The position numbers and the translations under genes are program-made. Below, piece after piece: positions 56,443-64,000 of a DNA stretch of 64,000 nt. How positions within the stretch are numbered: position 1 is the first letter of the stretch; each line of letters opens with the position of its first letter. A model generated the notes under the pieces. That model saw nothing but the letters and a program-made list of their open reading frames with translations, did not search any database and was not told where the DNA came from. The stretch comes from Lepraria neglecta (lineage: Eukaryota; Ascomycota; Lecanoromycetes; Lecanorales; Stereocaulaceae): contig CM065653.1 in NCBI GenBank assembly GCA_033220425.1, positions 1,798,001 through 1,862,000 on the forward strand, given 5' to 3'.

Positions 56443-58390
56443 TCACGCTGGCATGCAGAGATTAAAGCCCTTATCGTACCCGTAGCTCGGTTTCGAGTCT
56501 TCGGACGCCAATATAGCAGTGTCAATTTCGGATATTTTGAATGGGAGAACAAAATTATTGAGCGAGTTGTTGCGGTGATATCTGGGACGGGTGGTTTCTG
56601 TAGTTTTCAGAAGACTCTTTGATGCACGGCTAGGGTGCGTCCATGGCGGAATGCAACAATTATGCGCTTGGGGCGCAAAGATCGTTCTCTCTATATCCGA
56701 CGGCGCTGTGCTACACATGCGCCATTTCTGCTCAACAATACTTGCTCCCGCCTCTGACTCTTTCCATCGCCACGCGTTGCATGGAAAACATGACAGACGG
56801 ATACGTAGTCGCTTGAGACCATAATGAAATGTGGGACCGGACGACCACTCAAGTGTCGTTGCTCTCACTCCTCGAGAGCCAATCTGTAGCTGGCCGAAGC
56901 CATCTTCGAGCCTCCTCAGTTCACGCACTATAGCCTGATAATAGCGTGCTTGGAGATCCAAGTCATCAAGGTCGTCGCCATAGCCAAAATCACATCGCAA
57001 ACACTGCCGAACAATCTTTTTATAAGTACTTCCCTTATCACTGCTAACGTTTGTGGCTAGTCTTCTCGCTGTGTAAAATTCCCAATATCGTGTCTCCCGG
57101 CCATCTTCTAAATCGCAGGGTTTTCGTAGAGTGATCAGTAGAGCATTGTAACCGAGCTCAAGAAGCACCACGCCAAGGCGGAAAAGACTTTCATTGGGAA
57201 AGGGCTGAAGAGCGACGACTGGATCTGGACGAGCAACCTCTTGTCTTATCACTTTTGTGTTTAGGTACGGTGTCATAGGGATCTTGTTGTGTGACGGATC
57301 TAAATCTCTCTCAAAGAACAGGATATCTTCGCTACACCATGATCTTCCAAGCCAAGGCGTTGTGTGATGTTGAAGTGATGCTGTGGCTAATAACCTTGAG
57401 ATCCGCAGGCGCTTGTACCTTGGAACTCTCTGTCTGTGGTCTCGTTCTTGAAATGACGTTATAACCTGTGCCAAAGTCGTAGGTAGTCTGGGAGTCCTGT
57501 TCAGAGAAATTAGATAGACCAGGTGCTGGTAAGTGTCCGTCTTCTCTCGTAGACCCAAATATTGATTGTAGCCGCGAGGAGCCTGTCGTAAGAGATCTTG
57601 AACCTGATCACAAAAGTTTCCTCGTTTGCAGAAGTGTGGAAGTGGAATATCTGACAGTGTTCTATGTGGATAGCGGGTGCATCTTTTCGAGTCCTCAGGT
57701 TGAAATCGAACGCCTCTTTTGGGAATCTTCGACGTTGAGGGTGCAGAAGTCTCACTCTGCCGCTCAAGACTCTTGATAAGGTCTGTAAATGTCTCAGGTA
57801 CATCGATGGAACGATTCTCGTGCATCTCCGTCAACGAAGATTCAATTGTAAATCATGTTGCATGTTCCAGGGGCGTGTTAGTCCCAAGTCCAAGCATCAA
57901 GTATTGTCTAAATGAAAGATTAAAATGGATTCGGGAGGACCTATTATGCTTTGCGTCCAGCCCCAGGCTTGCAAGATGCTCAGTATGTCTCGTGCATGCT
58001 TCCCCTAGGGCTAGACATAGCGCCTTGGATGCTTCTCGGACTTGTCTATACTTCGCTATTTGCCTTTTATGAATTCGAAATTCTAATGACGAAGTGGGAG
58101 ATCTATCAGTTCGGACATGATCCGCCTGTGAGACTAGTGCCCGAAAGTCTTGATTCAAAGTCTGCATCGTCCTCTTCAATTCATGGTTGAGAGAAGCTAA
58201 ATTTTAGCCTTGTCCCGAGTAAGCCTTTTAAATATTTTCGTAGCTTCTAAAATCGAGCAGAGGCAATTAGCACTGCGGGAATAAAACTTAAGTATTGTAT
58301 GAGGTAACTTACGGACTTCCCAAATTTCTCCTTCACAGCTGCTTCGAATGCTCTGCTTTGCTCTTCGAGCTCGCTCAAGCTAAGCTCCAT
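56443..58390 (-). pseudogene. DUF7580-type protein gene, decayed
   Basis: ATG 58390 opens MELSLSELEEQSRAFEAAV, and a 66-bp intron (58312-58247, GTAAGT...TTAG) leads to KLRKYLKGLLGTRLKFSFSQP followed by TGA, probably from TGG. The next frame (KRTMQTLNQDFRALVSQAD to near 57855) ends in a TGA that looks like CGA changed by RIP. The remaining open frame to 56443 carries the family core: RLRISRLLATASLQHHTTPWLG, RSWCSEDILFF, HPYL-like, and PFPNESLFRLGVVLLELGYN. This matches DUF7580, a domain common in fungal NLR-associated or HET-like genes. With two stops and a frame change it is very likely inactive, though the 463-codon part is intact. Confidence 0.6.
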
Positions 58391-58566
58391 CTGCTCGATC
58401 GTTGCTAGACAGGCTTCTCCTTAGTGGCCAAGGTATTCCGCATAGAGTCCATCATCTTCGGACACCGATTAACCTGGTCAATTCGCTTGCCACTACGGGC
58501 GATAGAGACTACTCGATACCTAGGGTCCTACGAGAAGAGTCATACACGTGACCGAGGCCTTAGGCC

Positions 58567-60324
58567 TCAAGGGCCTACACTCTTGACTCTCAACACCCTC
58601 CACTTGAACACCTCTTCCACCAATCTCGCTTTCGAGAACGGCAGACTGTTAGCAATTATCTCCGCAATCTTCCCATGTCGCCTTTCAATCGCCCACATTA
58701 ATGGACTCATCCCTTCATAATCCACCGGATTCATGTCGACACCCTCAACCGCGATAAGGCGCCTGACGATAGCCTCTTTCCCGCGGCAAGCTCCCCACAG
58801 CAGTGCAGTGCCACCCTCGTCGTCTACAATGTTTGAATCTGCACTGTGAGACAACAGGTGCTCTAACACATCGTAGTGGCCTTCTTGCGCCGCATATGAA
58901 AGCGCGGTCCTGCAGCGGCTATCCTGAGCGTTCGGATTGGCGCCGTGACGGAGCAATATTTCGACGATGCTCGTGAAGCCTTCCTGGGCGGCGAATGTTA
59001 GTGGCGCCATAGGATATTCGCCTTTGACATTTACGTCAAAGTTGATAGCGTTTTGTGAGAGAAGTTCGTTGACTGCAGCAACACGCCCATTATGAACGGC
59101 CCATGAGAGCATAGCGTGTTCGGGAATACCGAGAAGGCGCAATCGAGTTTGTTCGGGATTGTTGTCTAGAGTTTGAACCACTATTTTGTTAGCATAATAA
59201 GTGAAATATATAATGCTGAATTCAGTAGACGTACACAGTTCATCGCTAAGATTCTTAGCACACGCCTTCATCTGCTTAAATATGGCCTGAGATTCAACAT
59301 ATCGGTCTGTAGCCGCGATGGTTACATTCTTCCCCTTCGAGTCTTCTAAGCCAACGTCTTCCAACCCTCGCAGAACGTTGAATCGGTAGTAGCGCCCCTT
59401 GTCGTCGAGTCCGGACTTGTCCCGAGAGAACCTCTCCGCAGTCTTCTCCGTCTCTGTGGCAATTGCTAGCAGACTCTGGCCAACGCTGATGAGATCATCG
59501 GTGAATGGCTTCAGGGACGGAAGACCTGTCCCTATTGACACCAAACACCTGACGTTATCTTCGAGCAAGCCTGATGGCCATATGTCTTGAGCCTCATTCC
59601 ACAACTCGTATACTGGGTTGTTTGCCCCTATAGCGCCGTCGATGAAGCCTTCGTTGAAGTCACCGATCGTAATAGGATCGAAGAAGGACGAGGCTGCCGA
59701 CGTCGCTCGGCCGGCCTCCCAGATTTTGGCGGTTCGAAGCAGCCGTTCTCGACCGCGTGGAGATCGGTAGCTAGTAAGCCGAACCGTGTCACCTGTTTCC
59801 TTGCTTGTTGCGCATACGAACCTACGCTCCTCCGGTAAGTGTGTCCTCGATCTACTATATTCCGTTTATACTTACACTTTGCACTTCGCGTCACGAGAAT
59901 GCTTTAACAGTGCGTCCTCTTCTAGTCCTTGCCTTACGACAATCTCTTTTATCGCTCGTTCCAGCTCATCTGAGTCGAATCGTCCCTGAACGTTGCCTTT
60001 GATCGTCACACGGTGTCTCCGCTTTTGGAATACCCTATCAGACAGCGAGATATATGCGTCTATACAGTCGTCGATCGTCATCTGAAGCCGGCCGAGCATT
60101 ATCGCTACGAGACTGTAGCCGTTAGTTATATGCCTAGTATCACAAATTGCTTCGCTGACTAACCCGCCAGTGCTGGTTCCCCCGATCATGTCGAAATAGT
60201 CGCAAGGCTTTGGCGGAGATTCCGGATCGACGACGTTCATGAGCTGCTTCAAGATCTGAAGCATCGACAAACCGCGAACGCCACCTCCATCAAGGGCTAG
60301 CAGGCGGAGCTCATGCTTCGGCAT
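58567..60324 (-). CDS. Patatin-like phospholipase with ankyrin repeats
   Basis: Four exons: ATG 60324; introns 60163-60113 (GTTAGT, branch CTAAC), 59875-59822 (GTAAGT) and 59234-59181 (GTACGT). The patatin domain has the oxyanion hole ALDGGGVRGLSM, the nucleophile elbow GGTSTGGLV (Ser) and the catalytic DGAIGANNP (Asp), with ELWNEAQDIW and VSIGTG in between. The C-terminus has about four ankyrin repeats (PLTFAAQEGFTSIVEILLRHG, TALSYAAQEGHYDVLEHLL, TALLWGACRGKEAIVRRLI, PLMWAIERRHGKIAEII). It would be a Ser-Asp lipid acyl hydrolase. In fungi patatin effectors are often fused to NB-ARC receptors; here the NB-ARC is absent and ankyrins follow directly. All catalytic motifs look intact. Confidence 0.88.
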
Positions 60325-60770
60325 GGCTAGAGAATGGGCTGGGTAGTGGGTTTGGTAGAATTATAAAGTTTGGTCGGCGTCTTAGAGAAGTATGTAGGTG
60401 CCAGCTCGACCCGCCTACTAGTATTTACTCACCTCGCGGGGGAAGAAAATTGGCACCCCCTAACTTAATGCGGAGAAGCTTTCCCGCCCCACGTATGAAT
60501 TAGTAAATTGCGATTTCTTCTCCAATTGCACCTATTCCACTAATATACCGCTGTTTCTACCCCTACAAATATATATACAAGGCTATGCTTCAATTAGTCT
60601 TTGATCTTCCCACGAAGGATGGTTGCCATCCTCCAGCATTTTGACAGCCACATCATACTCGGTTACTTTAGAAAGTAAGCGACGACAATCGTTCTGAAAG
60701 ACGACTTTTTTTGCTGTAAACCGTTGCTGAAACCTTCTAACTTCCGGTGTGAAACTGCGGTAGCGAGAGA
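60325..60770. other. Intergenic, no supported gene
   Basis: Lightly AT-rich interval upstream of both divergent genes. It probably holds their promoters. Confidence 0.5.
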
Positions 60771-62437
60771 ATGGGCGCCCAACATTATCGAAATGCTCGA
60801 GGGCTGGTATCAGAAGCGGCGATTGAAGATTTGGAGACTTCCGTCAGCTGCCTTATGGATATGATACCTACTCTGGAGAGCACTTTCCAATACGTGAGCA
60901 AGAAAGCACAGTATAGCGTGGCCCCACCAGCTACTTTTGCTGTCACCGAGCCCGCTATTTCCTTCATGTATCGCACCAGTTCCCCTCAGCTGATACTAGA
61001 CTTGTTGAACGTCTGCGTGAAGCGAATTGGCAAAGGCACCAGGATATCCGCGCGAGGATAGGACTAGTTGAAGTGAATTCAGACACTGCTCCTCAGCAAA
61101 CGCTTACCAAGAGCGTATTCGTTCCCGCCACGCTGTTTCCCGACTTGTGGGCTCTTCACTTCCAGCTGCCTCTAGTCGCGCTGCGTCAGGAGCCTCGCAC
61201 GCGTCTTTCGTTTCAAGTAAAGCAGATCAAGCAGAAGGCAAGCTTAGAGCAACTCCAAATCCAACGGAGGTAGGTACAGCAAAACTATTCAAGTGCGACA
61301 TATGTCATCACGTGCTTCACAACATGAACAATCGGATAGATTGGAAATGCGTAGCAATCCATAAGCTGTTAATACAAGCTGTGACTAACGGAAATTAAGA
61401 TCATCCACGTCTTTGAAGTCCTGAAGCCGTATATTTGCATATTTCCAATGTGTGAGCTTGAGCTTGTTATTTTCCACACACGCAAGACGTGGGTAGATCA
61501 CGAATTCAATGAAAATCGTGTTGAAACGCTGTGGAACTGTTCGAATTGCCCTGCGTAAACATCCACGTCTGAGGACTGGGTTTCACATCTGCGCAATGAG
61601 CACGCAATCGAATCAACTGACCATGAGCTTGGCGTAGCTTGTGAAGCAGCTAAAACCGTGAGACCCATGGAATTGGCCGATCAAAGGTGCCCACTGTGCC
61701 TAGTACCAGCTGACATGTCTCGCCGAGCGTTCACCACTTACGTCAGTAAGCACATGGAACAGATCGCTTTGCCCGCTCTACCAAGGAACGTTGAGCCGGA
61801 TTCGGAGACCAAATCGGATGCAGGGGCTAGTTTAGGCCACGCGAGCCCTCGCTTCCCCAGTGTTGCTGACCTGGAGAATCATCCTGGAAGATCCTCTAGC
61901 TGGGAGCGTGGCAAGACTGCGGCCCCGAGTATTGAACAACCCATTTCTAGCGGAGTGAAATCTCTATTCTCAAAGCTGCAATCGCCTATCAAAGGCCAAA
62001 AATCTGAGGACGATGTAAGCTCCGAATGTGGTCACGATTTCCACATGGCTGTACCATTATGGAGTCCAGCCCGTAAAGACCGTCTTCCCTTTCAGGCGCT
62101 ACTCGATACCTGTATGGATGATAACATCCTTCGATCCGCTGTTTACCAGCTTGGTCTAGAGCCTCACGTTCTGCCACCAGAGGAGCGATTGAATAAGGCC
62201 TTGAGTGGAGAAACAGTAGAAGTTGCTGAGGTTGTTCAGCCAAAATGGCATTTTCTTGGCCTTCAAGGGCGGGTTAGATTTGTGGATGCGAAATTCCGAG
62301 TGGTCGAGGAACTCCCAGCAGAGCACATCGACATGGAGCTGGGGTCTACCTTCATTGGGAAACATCGATTACTCCGGTTACTCAGTATGAATAGTTCGGC
62401 GCTTGTAGCGCGTCGTTCTATTCCTAAGGTCGGTTAA
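60771..62437 (+). pseudogene. Decayed C2H2-finger-type fungal gene with an aspartyl-protease-like tail
   Basis: From ATG 60771 the reading shows PPATFAVTEPAISFMYRT, LILDLLNVCVKRIG, then, after frame changes, DTAPQQTLTKSVFVPA and LFKCDICHHVLHNMNNRIDW. It continues as CELELVIFHTRKTWVDHEFN, SHLRNEHAIE and CPLCLVPADMSRRAFTTYVSK. These match a frequent ascomycete family with repeated CxxC/H fingers. The last open part (61658-62437) adds LLDTCMDDNIL and VVQPKWHFLGLQGRV, which resemble a retropepsin-fold peptidase of a cellular gene. The reading changes frame several times and carries stops, so the gene is most likely a pseudogene, although some of the gaps may be introns I could not place. Confidence 0.5.
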
Positions 62438-63423
62438 ACCGCATGCACAAAAGCATCCTGCAAAAACATGAGCTTTTTCTCGAGGAGGTACCTGCGCATG
62501 TGCTACAGCCATTCTAGAAACCTGTTCAACATTAATAACCTCAGAACAAAACGAACAGCTATCGATGTTTTGGGGTTGTGTCATACTGGGCTGCCGCAAA
62601 TTCAGAATGAGCCTAGATCGTTAGTCCGCTGGGCAGACAAGGAACAAAGGAGGAAAAGAAACGTCGTCTTAAGTACATTGGCATGCCGCGCATACTCCTT
62701 GCTACAACGAAGACTTTCGAAGTGGGTTTCTCGGGAGAGGAAGGCTAGCAACAAGGCACTTTAGGACCGTTACCATTGTGCAGTTGAAACGTATGGACCT
62801 CCACGCCAAGCTTGCTTTGACATGTCCCTGATCCTCGGCCTAGCTGTCAAGCAGATGATGCCTTGAGAGTGATTAGAGAAGGCCGGAGCAGAATTGAGGA
62901 GAGAGCAAATGGCTTGCTCATTGATCCTACAATTCTTGACAATCATGACTCAATCGAGTATCACAAGTGTTTGTCTCTCCGGTCATTGTAACATGCATCT
63001 GCTCAGACTGACTCGAAAGCTTTGCAATCCCAGAGCGAGTTATCCTCATTAGCATTGCTCATAAGCTTTACGAACCTCGATACGTCATGCTCCAAGCTCA
63101 GCTTTTTCCGCATATCTCGCCAATATTCACTGAGAAGCCGTTCCCTCAGGCCAATTCACTGCATACACAGTGATACAGGTCCACAATCACTCAGATATCA
63201 GGGCTAAAATCAGGCTATCCGCTTGTATTAAAGCTTTGAAGAAAAAGAAGAGGACTGGACAAAACACAGGGAGACGTTTCCAGAAAACCTGATCGGTCAT
63301 GTGTAAAATTTGCAAAATGAGATAAATCAAGGGCAGAGATTCTTGAATATTGCAATAACTGAAATATTGCTTGGCTCACAGCTTTCAAATGGGTATTGTG
63401 CAACAGATGTAACATCTCCAAAG
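62438..63423. other. No supported gene
   Basis: A plus-strand frame at 62468-62764 is Arg/Lys-rich with no recognised motif and may be the worn tail of the preceding gene. The rest holds short frames only. Confidence 0.4.
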
Positions 63424-64000
63424 TCACCTCCCTGCTTCCACTCTACTCACCAACCTCTTCATCCTCGTCCACTCCTCGTTCCTAACACTCTCACCAGCAA
63501 GCTCGCTTCCAACCTCAAATACGGTGACTACACCCGCAGCACCTCCAACACCTAGTCTCTTTCCCTCTTTCTCTTCCCAAGTGACTCTCTCTAGACTCTT
63601 TGCCACGTAGCCACCTTGGATGCTGCGGCTAATCTCAGGCGTTGCCCTCGTAACGGGGACTTCGGTGTCGACAGTCAGATCCCAGACTTCTACGTTTCCT
63701 GCGCCGTCTACTGATGAGAAGACACCTGGTTTGTGGGGTGACCAGCGAGCGTCGTAGACGATATCCTCCCGCGAGAACTCCATGAGTGGCTCGATAGTCT
63801 GTTCATTGTTGGTATTAGGGTTGAGGATCGACGAAGTAGTCGATGTGGCCACGGCAGTAGAAGTTGAAGCGCGGGTCTTCCAAAGTTTGACAGTCCAGTC
63901 GAGAGCACTTGACAAGACTAAATCTCCTAGATCCACAGGTCCACGTGCTGGGTGGAAGTCAAGGCTCATGACTGGGGCTGTATGGCCTCTATACCGTAAT
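63424..64000 (-). CDS. Cytoplasmic dynein intermediate chain, C-terminal WD40 part
   Basis: The minus-strand frame starts beyond the right edge of the window; the first visible residues read RYRGHTAPVMSLDFHPARGP. It continues with DLVLSSALDWTVKLWKTR, FSREDIVYDARWSPHKPGVF and GNVEVWDLTVDTEVPVTR, to a stop at 63424. These are the last WD40 repeats of the dynein-1 intermediate chain (DYNC1I, nudI in Aspergillus). The chain links the motor to dynactin and carries light chains. It is partial here because it is cut by the window edge, not broken. Confidence 0.87.
   Translation of the reverse strand, partial: LRYRGHTAPVMSLDFHPARGPVDLGDLVLSSALDWTVKLWKTRASTSTAVATSTTSSILNPNTNNEQTIEPLMEFSREDIVYDARWSPHKPGVFSSVDGAGNVEVWDLTVDTEVPVTRATPEISRSIQGGYVAKSLERVTWEEKEGKRLGVGGAAGVVTVFEVGSELAGESVRNEEWTRMKRLVSRVEAGR

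Noticed and set aside
1-64000. CRISPR arrays, operons, bacterial-type riboswitches and tRNA genes
   Set aside because: The DNA is eukaryotic with spliced genes. No CRISPR-like spacer array was seen, and no tRNA cloverleaf could be recognised by eye; a tRNA scan would be decisive.

Overview
The window looks like nuclear DNA of a filamentous ascomycete (Pezizomycotina). Introns are short (about 48-86 bp) with GTAAGT-like donors, CTAAC/CTAAT branch points and CAG/TAG acceptors. The gene families are fungal: an NB-ARC receptor with TPRs, a CorA-like channel, a patatin-ankyrin protein, DUF6594/DUF7580/DUF7924-type proteins and Zn2Cys6 factors. Repeats have been shifted toward TpA-rich sequence, the signature of repeat-induced point mutation (RIP). 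I cannot fix the genus or class from sequence alone.

Layout. 1-5.8 kb is RIP-ruined: a Ty3/gypsy fossil on the minus strand running off the left edge, a Tc1/mariner-type transposase fragment, and an unassigned degraded coding remnant. 6.2-8.4 kb is a Fot1/pogo DNA transposon with perfect 46-bp inverted repeats and a TA duplication, inserted near the 3' end of a secreted-protein gene (8.3-10.6 kb). A second large secreted repeat protein follows (10.9-13.0), then an F-box-like gene and a small secreted protein. 17.5-32.2 kb is a graveyard: a Zn2Cys6 pseudogene, an AIM9-like phosphotransferase gene split by a 6.8-kb Ty3/gypsy fossil (AGGGG duplication) that carries a nested solo LTR (GTTTT duplication), and pieces of a conserved fungal gene, a DUF6594 gene, an F-box gene and a protein kinase.

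From 33.4 kb intact genes return: a SET-MYND protein, a half-degraded DUF7924-type gene, and a conserved core of bL21m, MPS1 kinase and PTC7-like phosphatase. A second accessory block follows (45.7-62.5 kb): an alpha/beta-hydrolase/NB-ARC/TPR NOD-like receptor tail-to-tail with a CorA-like channel gene, a decayed DUF7580 gene, a patatin-ankyrin gene and a decayed C2H2-type gene. The core gene PRP4 (54.5-56.2) sits inside this block, and a dynein intermediate chain gene runs off the right edge.

The most distinctive feature is how core genes, immune-receptor-like genes and RIP-scarred fragments interleave. Some genes are degraded at only one end, and one secreted-protein reading frame now ends inside a transposon. 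I see no clearly new multi-gene system. The NLR/CorA/DUF7580/patatin cluster is the best candidate for a functional accessory neighbourhood, probably self/non-self recognition.
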